Shown: positions 44,374-53,386 of the stretch, piece by piece
How the letters are laid out: every line of letters begins with the position of its first letter
How positions within the stretch are numbered: position 1 is the first letter of the stretch
NCBI RefSeq assembly: GCF_009760405.1
Contig: NZ_WRPP01000002.1
Location: forward strand, 992,001 to 1,056,000
DNA length: 64,000 bases
Direction: 5' to 3'
From: Nocardia terrae
GTDB taxonomy: Bacteria > Actinomycetota > Actinomycetes > Mycobacteriales > Mycobacteriaceae
The notes under the pieces: generated by a model
Seen by the model: only the letters and a program-made list of their open reading frames with translations
What the model was told of the DNA's origin: nothing
The model's database searches: none
Program-made: the position numbers and the translations under genes

Positions 44374-45951
44374 GTGACCACCCCTCCGGATACCGCGGCG
44401 GCCGATTCCGCCGACGACAAGCTGGACATCGGCGTCTTGAAGATCGCCGGTGTCGTGGTGCTCGGCGCCATCATGTCGATCCTCGACGTGACCGTCGTGA
44501 CCGTAGCGATCCCCACCTTCCAGCACGACTTCAACACCACCACCGCCATCGCCGCCTGGTCGATGACCGGCTACACCCTGGCCCTGGCCAGCGTCATCCC
44601 CCTGACCGGCTGGGCCGCCGACCGATTCGGCACCAAACGCCTCTACATGATGGCGCTGGTGTTCTTCGTGCTCGGCTCGGTGCTGTGCTCCACGGCCTGG
44701 AACATCGAGTCCCTCATCGCCTTCCGCGTCCTGCAGGGCCTGGGCGGCGGCATGCTCATGCCCCTGGGCATGACGATCATGACCCACGCCGCGGGCCCGC
44801 AGCGCATCGGACGCGTCATGGCCGTGCTGGGCGTGCCCATGCTGCTGGGCCCCATCATGGGACCCATCCTGGGCGGCTGGCTCATCGACTCGTTCTCCTG
44901 GCACTGGATCTTCCTGATCAACGTGCCCATCGGCATCATCGCGCTGAGCCTGGCGTTCATCGTCTTCCCGCGCGACAACCCCGAACCCTCACAGACGTTC
45001 GACTTCGTCGGCATGCTGCTGGCCTCACCGGGCCTGGCGGCCTTCCTCTACGGCGTGTCCTCGATTCCCGGTGAGGGCACCGTCAAGTCGGCCAAGGTCC
45101 TCATCCCCGCGGTGATCGGACTGATCCTGCTGGTGGCGTTCGTGTTCCACGCGCTGCGCACCGAACACCCGCTCATCGACCTGCACCTGTTCCAGAACCG
45201 CTCGCTGCGTTTCGCGGTGCTGACCATGGTGTGTTTCGCCATGGCGTTCTTCGGATCCGGTCTGCTGCTGCCCAGCTACCTGCAGCAGGTGCGCGGGGAA
45301 TCCACCCTCATGGCCGGTCTGCTCATCGCCCCCCAGGGCCTGGGCGCCATGCTCACCATGCCCATCGCCGGCCGGCTCGTCGACAAGATCGGCCCCGGCA
45401 AGATCGTGCTCACCGGCATCGTCGTCATGAGCGCGGGCATGGCGTTTCTGACCCAGGTCAGCGCCACCACCCCGTACGCGGCGCTGTGCGGGGCGCTGTT
45501 CGTGATGGGTCTGGGCATGGGCTGCACCATGATGCCGACCATGACCGCCGCCATCCAGACGCTCACCCACGCCCAGGTGGCGCGCGGCTCGACCCTGATG
45601 AACATCGTCAACCAGACCGCCGGATCCATCGGCACCGCCACCATTTCGGTGGTGCTGACCAGTCTGGAGAACCGGGGCGACACGCTCGGCTCGCGTGGGG
45701 TGCCGGTGCCGCCGGGAGCCAAGGATCCCTCCCTGGCCAACGCGGCCATCGGCTCGCGCTACAGCGACCAGCTCGCCCACCTGCCGCACACGCTGCTCAG
45801 CGAGGGATTCGACCTCGCCGCCAAGGCCTTCGCCCACACCTTCGTGGTGTCGCTGTGCATCCTGGTCGCCACGCTGATCCCGGCGTTCTTCCTGCCGCGC
45901 GCCAAACCGGCCGTGCCCGCCGAGGACGCCGCACCGGTCGTGGTGCACTGA
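44374..45951 (+). CDS. MFS drug efflux transporter (DHA2, EmrB/QacA type)
   Basis: This 525-aa protein has 14 helices. It has IMSILDVTVVTVAIPTF in TM1, motif A-like GWAADRFGTKRLYMMALVFF, and motif C-like GIGGGMLMPLGMTIM-type sequence in TM5. The GTG at 44374 (VTTPPDTAAADSADD) is chosen because it lies six bases after CAGGCT. It ends before a 14-bp tandem repeat and a strong bidirectional terminator. Its substrate is unknown. Confidence 0.9.
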   Translation: MTTPPDTAAADSADDKLDIGVLKIAGVVVLGAIMSILDVTVVTVAIPTFQHDFNTTTAIAAWSMTGYTLALASVIPLTGWAADRFGTKRLYMMALVFFVLGSVLCSTAWNIESLIAFRVLQGLGGGMLMPLGMTIMTHAAGPQRIGRVMAVLGVPMLLGPIMGPILGGWLIDSFSWHWIFLINVPIGIIALSLAFIVFPRDNPEPSQTFDFVGMLLASPGLAAFLYGVSSIPGEGTVKSAKVLIPAVIGLILLVAFVFHALRTEHPLIDLHLFQNRSLRFAVLTMVCFAMAFFGSGLLLPSYLQQVRGESTLMAGLLIAPQGLGAMLTMPIAGRLVDKIGPGKIVLTGIVVMSAGMAFLTQVSATTPYAALCGALFVMGLGMGCTMMPTMTAAIQTLTHAQVARGSTLMNIVNQTAGSIGTATISVVLTSLENRGDTLGSRGVPVPPGAKDPSLANAAIGSRYSDQLAHLPHTLLSEGFDLAAKAFAHTFVVSLCILVATLIPAFFLPRAKPAVPAEDAAPVVVH

Positions 45952-45982
45952 GTGCGGTGAGGCACTCGATGCCGTGAGGCAG

Positions 45983-46038
45983 TGAACGAAAAACGCTGAA
46001 CGAAAAACGCTGAACGAAAAACGCTGAACGAAAAACGC
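45983..46038. repeat. Four perfect 14-bp tandem repeats
   Basis: TGAACGAAAAACGC occurs four times without a mismatch (45983, 45997, 46011, 46025). The last copy runs directly into the terminator stem. It is AT-richer than its surroundings. Slippage would change copy number. Confidence 0.95.
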
Positions 46039-46079
46039 TGTGGCCCACCCGGAATCTCGATTCCGGGTGGGCCACAGCG
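46036..46079. terminator. Bidirectional 20-bp hairpin terminator
   Basis: The left arm 46036-46055 (CGCTGTGGCCCACCCGGAAT) is perfectly complementary to 46060-46079, with loop CTCG. It lies between the convergent MFS and mraY genes, 4 bp from the mraY stop. Confidence 0.93.
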
Positions 46080-46083
46080 CGTT

Positions 46084-47172
46084 TCAGGGCAGCTGCGAGC
46101 CGATCGTGGACAGGTGCTCGCCGTAGAAGGTGATCAACCCCGTCGCCGAGGCGATCGCCGCCAGCAGCCAGAACCGGATCGTGACCGTGGTCTCCGCCCA
46201 GCCGGTCAGCTCGAAATGATGATGGAACGGCGCCATCTTGAACAACCGGGTGCGGGTGGTGCGGAACATGACCACCTGCAACAACACCGACAGGATCTCG
46301 GCCACGAACAACGCCCCCACCGCGATCATCAGCAGCTCGGTGCGGCTGGTGATCGACAACCCGGCCAGCAGACCACCCAGCGCCAGCGCACCGGTATCAC
46401 CCATGATGATCTTCGCCGGAGCCGCGTTCCACCACAGGAATCCGACACACGCACTGGCCGCCGCCGCGCACACGATCGACAGATCCAGCGGATCGCGCAC
46501 CGTGTAGCAGCCCGGCACCGCCCTGAGCGCGCACGAATGGCTGTACTGCCAGAAGGTGATCAGCACATAGGAGCCCAGCGCCAACCCCATCGAGCCCGCC
46601 GCCAGCCCGTCGAGGCCGTCGGTGATGTTGACCGCGTTCGACCACGCCACCACCAGCACCGCGGCCGCCACCAGGAACCCGGCCAACCCCATCGACACCG
46701 TGGTGATGTCACGCACGATCGAGACGTGCTTGCTGGCCGGGCTCAGCCCGCCCCCGCCGCGGAACCCCAGCGCCAGCACCCCGAAAATCACCGCGGCACA
46801 CAGCTGCCCGAGGAACTTGCCCGACGCGGTCAACCCGAGACTGCGCTGCTTGGACAGTTTGATGTAGTCGTCGAGGAACCCGACCCCGCCCAGCGCGGTC
46901 GCCAGACCCAGCACCAGCAGACCCGAGGCGCTGGGCCCGGTCCCCTCGTAGTAGACGCCCACCAGGTGCGCGGCCAGATAGCCCGCCCACACCCCGATGC
47001 CGATCGCGATACCGCCCATGGTCGGGGTGCCGCGCTTGGTCAGATGCGTCGCGGGCCCGTCCGCACGGATCTGCTGGCCCCACCGGCGATGGGTGAACAC
47101 CCGGATCAGCAACGGCGTCACCGTGATCGACACCGCCAGCGCCACCATCGCCGCCACCAGAATCTGCCGCAT
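46084..47172 (-). CDS. mraY: Phospho-N-acetylmuramoyl-pentapeptide transferase (MraY), solitary copy
   Basis: This 362-aa protein has about ten helices with all MraY hallmarks: [12 protein letters not shown] (Asp101, Asp102), [29 protein letters not shown] and the [11 protein letters not shown] loop. It transfers phospho-MurNAc-pentapeptide to undecaprenyl phosphate to make lipid I. The ATG at 47172 has GAGGGGGG upstream. None of its usual dcw neighbours (murE, murF, murD, ftsW) is here, so this is an isolated copy, either a second paralogue or a relocated gene. Confidence 0.92.
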   Translation of the reverse strand: MRQILVAAMVALAVSITVTPLLIRVFTHRRWGQQIRADGPATHLTKRGTPTMGGIAIGIGVWAGYLAAHLVGVYYEGTGPSASGLLVLGLATALGGVGFLDDYIKLSKQRSLGLTASGKFLGQLCAAVIFGVLALGFRGGGGLSPASKHVSIVRDITTVSMGLAGFLVAAAVLVVAWSNAVNITDGLDGLAAGSMGLALGSYVLITFWQYSHSCALRAVPGCYTVRDPLDLSIVCAAAASACVGFLWWNAAPAKIIMGDTGALALGGLLAGLSITSRTELLMIAVGALFVAEILSVLLQVVMFRTTRTRLFKMAPFHHHFELTGWAETTVTIRFWLLAAIASATGLITFYGEHLSTIGSQLP

Positions 47173-47254
47173 CCGCCCCCCTCGAGACCCGAATCCGGTC
47201 ACATGCTAACCGCCGCCCGGACGAAACGGACCGCCGTGATTGTTAGCGTGAGGT

Positions 47255-48094
47255 ATGAACACCGTGGGCCGGCGCCGAGAACAGCTGCGAGAGTTCCTGC
47301 GCGACAGGCGCGCCCGCCTGACCCCCGAACAGGCCGGACTGCCCGCCGCCGGACGCCGGCGCACCCCGGGCCTGCGCCGCGAGGAACTGGCCATGCTCGC
47401 CGGCGTCGGCGTCAGCTGGTACACCTGGCTCGAACAGGGCCGCGACATCACCGTCTCGGCCGAGGTCCTCGACGCCGTCGCCACCGCACTGCGGCTCACC
47501 GCACCCGAACGCGGCCACCTCTACACCCTCGCCGGACTCAACCCGCCCTGCCACACCGCCGATTCCGGCCCCGCCATCAACGCGCAAACCCGCAACCTGC
47601 TCGACGCGTGGGGCACCCGCCCCGCCGTACTGCGCGACCGCTACTGGAACGTGCTGGCCCACAACGACATCGCCCACGCGGTCTTCGGCTACGACACCCC
47701 CACCCCCAACTGCCTGGTCACCTACTTCACCAACCCGCGCTACCTGGCCCTGCACGACACCTGGTCCGCCGCCGCGCCCGCGGTCGTGGCCGCCTACCGC
47801 GCCGACTCCGCGCGCTGCCCCGCCGACCCCGGTTTCACCGCCGTCATCACCGAACTACGCACCCGCAGTACCGAATTCGCCCGCCTGTGGTCGCGCCACG
47901 ACGTCGGAACCCCCACCCAGGCCGTCAACGCCCTGCACCACCCCGAAGTCGGCGAGCTCCACTTCGACACCACCACCCTCACCCTCGCCGACCAGCCCGA
48001 CCGCCACCTGGTCCTCTACAACCCCCGCCCCGGCCACGACACCAGCCGACGCCTCGAACACCTGCACCGCCTACGCCTGGCCCCACCGGCGTGA
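47255..48094 (+). CDS. XRE-family regulator with MmyB-like ligand-binding domain
   Basis: This 279-aa protein has an N-terminal HTH_3/XRE domain (about residues 8-70: RREELAMLAGVGVSWYTWLEQGRDITVS) followed by the MmyB-like PAS-type domain (LRDRYWNVLAHNDIAHAVFG, then AAYRADSARCPADPGF). A TAGCGT box lies 5 bp before the ATG. It is divergent from mraY by 82 bp and may regulate it or the downstream SDR gene. Its 3' end overlaps a small minus-strand ORF. Confidence 0.92.
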   Translation: MNTVGRRREQLREFLRDRRARLTPEQAGLPAAGRRRTPGLRREELAMLAGVGVSWYTWLEQGRDITVSAEVLDAVATALRLTAPERGHLYTLAGLNPPCHTADSGPAINAQTRNLLDAWGTRPAVLRDRYWNVLAHNDIAHAVFGYDTPTPNCLVTYFTNPRYLALHDTWSAAAPAVVAAYRADSARCPADPGFTAVITELRTRSTEFARLWSRHDVGTPTQAVNALHHPEVGELHFDTTTLTLADQPDRHLVLYNPRPGHDTSRRLEHLHRLRLAPPA

Positions 48095-48334
48095 ACCCCA
48101 CCGCACCGACTCCTGCGTGTCCGACCCCCGGGCCGCCACGACCGCGTCGGTGACGAAGGTGCCGATCTGCGGAACACCGTCCAGCTCCGGCACCTCGGCC
48201 AGCAGGTGCAGACAGGTGCCATCGGCGAGGCATGCCGCGACGGGCTGCTCGAGACGATCGAGATCGGCCTCCCCCTCCGGACCGAGCGCGCCCAGCCGAG
48301 CCCTGGCGTGGCTTCGAGGGTGGTGGTGGCACAC
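48071..48334 (-). CDS. Small hypothetical ORF (up to 87 aa)
   Basis: The minus-strand frame has strong GC3 bias (VAACLADGTCLHLLAEVPEL and QIGTFVTDAVVAARGSD are made of GC-ending codons), which suggests real or formerly real coding. The start is uncertain: GTG at 48334 gives 87 aa, but the first 30 residues look non-coding. It overlaps the XRE gene by 24 bp. It may be the C-terminal remnant of a larger gene. No family was recognised. Confidence 0.35.
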   Translation of the reverse strand: MCHHHPRSHARARLGALGPEGEADLDRLEQPVAACLADGTCLHLLAEVPELDGVPQIGTFVTDAVVAARGSDTQESVRWGSRRWGQA

Positions 48335-48386
48335 CCACGATCACTGCGCACTGTTTGCCAGCGGCCGGGTTCGGCAGGCTGAAGCC

Positions 48387-49151
48387 ATGACAGACAACGG
48401 ATTCCGGTACACCGACAAGATCGCGCTCATCACCGGCGGCAGCAGTGGGATGGGGTTGGCCACCGCGCGGCGGCTGATCGCGGAAGGGGCGCGGGTGATC
48501 GTCACCGGGCGCGACAAGACCCGGCTCGACGCGGCGGTCGCCGAGCTGGGGGAGCGGGCGTTCGGGGTGGCCGGGGACGCCACCGACGCCGCGGAGCTCG
48601 AGGCATTGGCGCGGGTGGCCGGTGAGCGGTTCGGGCGCCTGGACGTGGTGTTCGCCAACGCGGGAATCGGTGCGTTCCAGCCGGTTTCGGCGGTCACCGC
48701 GGCCGAGTTCGATCGCGTGGTCGCCATCAACGTCAAAGCCGCGTTCTTCACCGTGCAGCACACGCTGCCGCTGCTGGGCGCCGGGGCCGCGATCGTCATC
48801 AACGCCTCGTTCGCGCTGCATCGCGGGGCGGCGGGGGCCGCGCTGTATTCGGCCAGCAAGGCCGCGGTGCACAACCTGGCGCGCACCCTGGCCGCGGAGC
48901 TGGCGCCGCGCGGGATCCGGGTGAACTCGGTCAGCCCCGGCTACATCGACACCCCCGCCTTCCGCGCCGAACTCACCCCCGAGGCCCGGGCCGCCGCCGC
49001 GTCGCTGGTGGCGGCCGGGCGGGTGGGCACCAGCGAGGACGTCGCCGCCGCGGTGGCGTTCCTGGCTTCCGCCGACGCCTCCTACATCACCGGGGTCGAC
49101 CTGCTCGTCGACGGCGGCCTGACCACCGTCGTGCCCACGGCCATGGTGTGA
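48387..49151 (+). CDS. Short-chain dehydrogenase/reductase
   Basis: This 254-aa classical SDR has IALITGGSSGMGLATARRL (cofactor glycines), LDVVFANAGIG, Ser in VINASFALHRG, the active-site YSASK, and VNSVSPGYIDTPAF. The ATG at 48387 lies exactly six bases after CAGGCT, so it is probably leaderless. Glucose or ketone reduction is possible, but the substrate is unknown. It is convergent with the ABC ATPase gene. Confidence 0.93.
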   Translation: MTDNGFRYTDKIALITGGSSGMGLATARRLIAEGARVIVTGRDKTRLDAAVAELGERAFGVAGDATDAAELEALARVAGERFGRLDVVFANAGIGAFQPVSAVTAAEFDRVVAINVKAAFFTVQHTLPLLGAGAAIVINASFALHRGAAGAALYSASKAAVHNLARTLAAELAPRGIRVNSVSPGYIDTPAFRAELTPEARAAAASLVAAGRVGTSEDVAAAVAFLASADASYITGVDLLVDGGLTTVVPTAMV

Positions 49152-49158
49152 GCGGTGT

Positions 49159-50481
49159 TCAGGCGCCGCGCAGATCCGCGGCCGGGTCGGCGGTGATACG
49201 CCCGGAATCGGTGTCGTAGTCGTACAACTCGGCGTAGCGGCCCCACTCGATGGCCAACTCCAGCTGGCGGCGCGCGTCCTCGTCGGAGAAGCCACGTTCG
49301 AGCAGATCCAGGATGAAATCCGCGCGCACCGTCTCATCCGGCGAACCCACCAGCGCCGAACAGATGGTGCGCACCAGCGGAGCCCGCCGGCGCGCCTGCG
49401 CGGCGAAAACGGCCTTGCTGGCCTGGATGTCGGCGTTGGTGAAGTTCGCGCCCACATTGGTCAGGATCACATCACCGGATTCCACCAGCAGGAAACCCAG
49501 CAGCGCGGCCGCGTCGACCAACGGCATCAGATCATCGAGCTCGAAGTTGAGCTCATCGGCCACCACCGGCAGATCCGCGCGGCCGCTGTTGCCGTAGACC
49601 AGCTCGAGCAGACCCGCGATCCCGCCCACCGAGGCATCGGGCAGCGGCACCGCGAACGGGGTCGAGGTATCCACCGGGGCGGTGGAGATCTCGGTGTCGC
49701 GCCCGGTGAGCAGACCGTAGATCTGATCCACCAGCGCCTCGAAACCAGGGGCGCGTCGATCGCGCGGGCGCGGGGCGTCCACCGCGATCTCGGCGATGAT
49801 GCGGCCCGGATTCGACCCCAGCACCATCACCCGGTCGGCCAGCTGCACCGCCTCCTCGATGTTGTGGGTCACGATGCACACGCACTTGGTCGGAAAGTCC
49901 TTGGTGGACCACAGATTCACCAGCTCGGTGCGCAGGTTCTCCGCGGTCAGCACATCCAGCGCCGAGAACGGCTCGTCCATCAGCAGCAGGTCCGGCTCGA
50001 GCACCAGGGCGCGCGCGAAACCCACCCGCTGGCGCATACCGCCGGACAGCTCCTTGGGGTAGGCGGTCTCGAAACCGTCCAAACCGATCCGGTCGATCGC
50101 CTCGAGCGCGCGCTGACGTCGCGCTGCCGGCGCCACCCCGCGCGCGGCCAGACCCAGCTCCACATTGTCCTGCACCGTCAGCCACGGCATCAGCGCGAAG
50201 GACTGGAACACCAGCGCCGCACCGGGATTGGCGCCCCGCAACGGCGCATCCCGGTAGGTGACCTGCCCGCTGGTCGGGGCCAGCAGGCCCGCGATCAACC
50301 GCAGCAGCGTCGACTTGCCCGACCCCGAGCGGCCCAGCAGCGCCACGATCTCGCCCTCGCGCAGTTGCAGATTCACCGCATCGAGCACATTGAGCCGCTC
50401 ACCCGAGGCGCCGGTGAAGGACATGTCGATATCGCAGAGCTCCATCAGGACCTCGCCGGTGGCCAAGGATTCAGTGGTCAT
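49159..50481 (-). CDS. ABC transporter ATPase with C-terminal AAA-associated domain
   Basis: This 440-aa protein has a NitT/TauT-type ABC ATPase (residues 1-265) with Walker A LLGRSGSGKSTLLRL, the ABC signature ELSGGMRQRVGFARAL and Walker B LLLMDEPFSALD. A second domain (about 300-420), the AAA-associated domain, carries LNFELDDLMPLVDAAALLGF. That domain is known from nitrate/sulfonate-like ATPases and is of unknown function. It is last in the M-box/MgtC operon, 13 bp after the permease gene. There is no substrate-binding protein here. Confidence 0.92.
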   Translation of the reverse strand: MTTESLATGEVLMELCDIDMSFTGASGERLNVLDAVNLQLREGEIVALLGRSGSGKSTLLRLIAGLLAPTSGQVTYRDAPLRGANPGAALVFQSFALMPWLTVQDNVELGLAARGVAPAARRQRALEAIDRIGLDGFETAYPKELSGGMRQRVGFARALVLEPDLLLMDEPFSALDVLTAENLRTELVNLWSTKDFPTKCVCIVTHNIEEAVQLADRVMVLGSNPGRIIAEIAVDAPRPRDRRAPGFEALVDQIYGLLTGRDTEISTAPVDTSTPFAVPLPDASVGGIAGLLELVYGNSGRADLPVVADELNFELDDLMPLVDAAALLGFLLVESGDVILTNVGANFTNADIQASKAVFAAQARRRAPLVRTICSALVGSPDETVRADFILDLLERGFSDEDARRQLELAIEWGRYAELYDYDTDSGRITADPAADLRGA

Positions 50482-50494
50482 GGCAGGGTTCCCT

Positions 50495-52234
50495 TCACAG
50501 CGAGTAGCGGCGTTGCGCCAGGGCGTAGAGCCGACGCCAGAACAAACGGTTGATGCCGACGACGAACGCGCTCATGGCCAGCACGCCGATCAGGATGCGC
50601 GGCCAGTCCCCGTCACGGGTGGCCTCGGCGATGTAGGCGCCCAAACCCGTCGCGGTCAAGGTGGTGTCCTTCCACTGCACGATCTCGGCGACGATCGAGG
50701 CATTCCACGCCCCACCCGCGGCGGTGATCGCGCCGGTGACGAAGCTGGGGAAGATGGCGGGCAGGATCAGCGTGCGCCACCACAATCGGCGCGGCAGGCG
50801 CAGATTGGCCGCCGCCTCGCGCAGATCGGTGGGCACCGCCGCCGCGCCCGCGATCACGTTGAACAGGATGTACCACTGCGCGCCCAACGCCATCAGCAGG
50901 ATCGCCGCCCATTGCAGGCTCGCCCCGGTGGCCACCAGCACCCCGGTCACCAGCGGGAACAGGAAGTTCGCGGGAAAACTGGCCAGCACCTGCACGATCG
51001 GCTGCGCCAGCCGCGACACCCGCGGATTCAACCCGATCCACACCCCGACCGGCACCCACACCGCGGTAGCGAAGATCAGCAGCACGACCACCCGGCCCAA
51101 CGTGATCAGGCCCAGCCCCAACGCGTGGGCGACCTCCCCGAAACCGGCGGAACCCTCGATATAGCGCACCATCGCCACGGTGCCGGCCGCCAGGGCGGCC
51201 GCGACCACGATCGTGAACACCGCATCGGCGGCGCGCCGGCGCACCGGGGGCACATACAGCGGATGCTCGGCCAGCCCGAACACCCGCATGAACCGGTCGA
51301 TCGGATACACCAGCGGACCGAAGACCCGGCCCAGCAGCTCCGGGATGTGGCTGCGGCGCAACAGATCCAGCATCAGGCTGCGCGGGGCGTCGGCGGACTC
51401 GGTGTCCTCCATGCGGAATCGCTCCGCCCACACCGTGATCGGCCGCCAGAACACGATATTGAGCCCGATCACCATCACGATCATCACCACGATCGCCAGT
51501 GCCACCTTGGACTCGTCGCCGTCGGCGGTGGCCACCGCGACATAGGAGCCGATGCCCGGCAACACATAGCTGCGGTTGTCGACGCTGATCGCCTCCGACG
51601 CCGAGACGAAGAACCAGCCGCCACCGAAACTCATCATCGCGTTCCATACCAGCGGGAACATCCCCGAGGGCACATCCACCCGCCAGAACCGCTGCCAGCG
51701 CGACAACCGCAGATTCCGCGACGCCTCATCGAGCTCGCGCGGCTGCGAGACCAGACTGTGGTGGAACGCGAACGCCATGTTCCAGGCCTGCGAGGTGAAG
51801 ATCGCGAAGATCGACGCGCACTCGAGGCCCAGCGACGAACCCGGGAACAAGGCGATGAACCCGGTGATCGTCACCGACAGGAAACCCAGGATCGGCACCG
51901 ACTGCAGAATGTCGAGGATCGGCAGCAGCACCTTGTCCGCGCGCGGCAGCCGCGCCGCCGCGGTCGCGAACACGAACGTGAAGATGATCGACGCACCCAG
52001 CGCGATCATCATCCGCAACAGCGAACGCGCCGCGTAATAGGGCAACTCGGCCGGATCGGTGGAAATGGTGGTGGGCGCGGCATTCTCGTCGAAGGGCACA
52101 TGCATGCCCGCCGACACCTTCACAATCGCCCAGATCAGGATCGCCGCGCCCACGAACACCGCCACATCGGCCCACCGCGAACGCGGCCGATCCAGCGCCC
52201 CCCGCGAGGGATACGACCGCAGCGCGCTGCTCAC
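50495..52234 (-). CDS. ABC transporter permease with two fused BPD_transp_1 domains
   Basis: This 579-aa protein contains two tandem permease halves, each with about six helices: TMs around residues 20-270 and 330-570. Each half ends with an EAA-like coupling loop (QPRELDEASRNLRLSRWQRF and VPTDLREAAANLRLPRRLWW), which binds the ATPase dimer. Such fused permeases occur in nitrate/taurine-like systems with the AAA-associated ATPase. The ATG at 52234 overlaps the mgtC stop by four bases, so mgtC, permease and ATPase form one M-box-controlled operon. Confidence 0.9.
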   Translation of the reverse strand: MSSALRSYPSRGALDRPRSRWADVAVFVGAAILIWAIVKVSAGMHVPFDENAAPTTISTDPAELPYYAARSLLRMMIALGASIIFTFVFATAAARLPRADKVLLPILDILQSVPILGFLSVTITGFIALFPGSSLGLECASIFAIFTSQAWNMAFAFHHSLVSQPRELDEASRNLRLSRWQRFWRVDVPSGMFPLVWNAMMSFGGGWFFVSASEAISVDNRSYVLPGIGSYVAVATADGDESKVALAIVVMIVMVIGLNIVFWRPITVWAERFRMEDTESADAPRSLMLDLLRRSHIPELLGRVFGPLVYPIDRFMRVFGLAEHPLYVPPVRRRAADAVFTIVVAAALAAGTVAMVRYIEGSAGFGEVAHALGLGLITLGRVVVLLIFATAVWVPVGVWIGLNPRVSRLAQPIVQVLASFPANFLFPLVTGVLVATGASLQWAAILLMALGAQWYILFNVIAGAAAVPTDLREAAANLRLPRRLWWRTLILPAIFPSFVTGAITAAGGAWNASIVAEIVQWKDTTLTATGLGAYIAEATRDGDWPRILIGVLAMSAFVVGINRLFWRRLYALAQRRYSL

Positions 52235-52944
52235 TGCTCGACCTCCACCGGCGCGGGCACCGTGCGCCAGCCCACACTGGTCACCGACGGCTCGAGGCTC
52301 AACCGGCTCACCGCCGCCTCCATCTGCCGATCGTCACGGCGATCCCCGGTCAGCTCCGCGCGCACCTGCACCCGGCCCTCGGCGGTGTCGTGGCTCGAGA
52401 TCGAGTTCAACCGGAAATCGGTGCGCGTCAACGACTGCACCAGCAGCGCCCGCACATGCGCCTCGTGCGCGTCGTCGGTGTCGGCGGTGAACGCATACAG
52501 CGCCTCCACCGCCTCGGGGCCGTCGGTGATCGGGCGATCCACCGTGCGCGCCACCGTGCGCAGCGCGGTATTGACCACCACCACCGCCACCGTGCCCGCC
52601 GCCGCGGTCGAATACATGCCCGCACCCGCGAGCGCACCCACCGCGGCCGCACACCACAGCGTCGCGGCCGTGTTCAGGCCCCGGATATTGAACCCGTCAC
52701 GCAGGATCACACCCGCGCCCAGGAACCCGATACCCGAAACGATCTGTGCCGCAACACGAGTCGGGTCCGCGGAGGCGCCGTTGAACCCGTGCGCCGACAA
52801 CAGCACGAACAGTGTCGCCCCGGCGGCGACGAGCGAGTTGGTGCGCAGCCCGGCCATCCGAGCCCGGAACTGGCGCTCGAACCCGATCACCGCACCCAAC
52901 CCGACACCGGTACCCAGGCGCAGCAGCATTTCCCACGTGGTCAT
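52231..52944 (-). CDS. mgtC: MgtC/SapB family membrane protein
   Basis: This 237-aa protein has four to five N-terminal helices (about residues 5-130) with the MgtC hallmarks GLGAVIGFERQFRARMAGLRTNSLV and the GIGFLGAGVILRDG motif, plus a C-terminal cytosolic ACT-like domain. MgtC is needed for growth in low Mg2+ and for intracellular survival. The ATG has GGAG eight bases upstream. An M-box riboswitch precedes it by 216 nt. It is coupled to the ABC permease gene. Confidence 0.93.
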   Translation of the reverse strand: MTTWEMLLRLGTGVGLGAVIGFERQFRARMAGLRTNSLVAAGATLFVLLSAHGFNGASADPTRVAAQIVSGIGFLGAGVILRDGFNIRGLNTAATLWCAAAVGALAGAGMYSTAAAGTVAVVVVNTALRTVARTVDRPITDGPEAVEALYAFTADTDDAHEAHVRALLVQSLTRTDFRLNSISSHDTAEGRVQVRAELTGDRRDDRQMEAAVSRLSLEPSVTSVGWRTVPAPVEVEQ

Positions 52945-53050
52945 TGCGATCTCCGAACAAAAAGGGAGGACGGCGCACTCGCAATCGGACGCTACAGCCA
53001 GCGCGGTAGCGGACAGAGGATTGCGGCGGTGTCGCCGAGTGAACGATTGG

Positions 53051-53182
53051 CTAACGGACTTCGATCCGGTCCACCGGGCACGACCACCACCTCCTCGACG
53101 CAGTAGGCAAGGACTGCCGCACAGGGTGGGACCAGCGGGAAATCGCCGGAACGGGTACCACCCCTCGTAAGACCTTCAGCAC
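53051..53182 (-). CDS. Possible 43-codon leader ORF in the M-box leader
   Basis: Reading from the GTG at 53182, inside the 3' strand of the M-box, the frame VLKVLRGVVPVPAISRWSH runs 43 codons to TAG at 53051, about 105 nt before mgtC. It contains five Pro codons; Pro-rich leader peptides (mgtL, mgtP) tune Mg2+ genes in enterobacteria. There is no good Shine-Dalgarno, so translation is unproven and the ORF may be a chance frame. Confidence 0.2.
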   Translation of the reverse strand: MLKVLRGVVPVPAISRWSHPVRQSLPTASRRWWSCPVDRIEVR

Positions 53183-53330
53183 TCCACGGCGTAAACCCAC
53201 CCGCGGGGGTAGGAGCCGGTCGGGGCGGCCCCTTAACTCGGGGCAACCTGTCCTGATCCGGGGCGTCTCTCGACGTTCGGGATCGCCGGCCTGTATCCGT
53301 GAAGGAGCCTCAGCTAACGACGGCACCTTG
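53161..53330 (-). promoter_or_regulatory. M-box (ykoK leader) magnesium riboswitch
   Basis: Read on the minus strand, this leader has the M-box core in order: GTTAGCTGAGGCTCC (53304-53318), then CGTCGAGAGACGCC (53261-53274) with ATCAGGACAGG following, and the closing 3' part GGAGTGCTGAAGGTCTTACG near 53166-53185. The match to the consensus GUUAGGUGAGGCUCCU, GUCNAGAGACGCC and CAGUGCUNAAG is strong, and the length of about 170 nt is right. It senses Mg2+ and normally turns the downstream genes off when magnesium is high. The expression platform is in 52945-53160. Confidence 0.92.
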
Positions 53331-53386
53331 CGGGGACGAGTAAACACCCGCCCGCCGCGATCGGCAACTCGGCGTGAGCGCGGTCG

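Noticed and set aside
45983..46038. Possible CRISPR array
   Set aside because: The four units are contiguous 14-bp tandem repeats without spacers.
50258..53170. 970-aa plus-strand ORF
   Set aside because: It is antisense to the ABC ATPase, permease and mgtC genes. The composition is Arg/His/Gln-rich shadow sequence.
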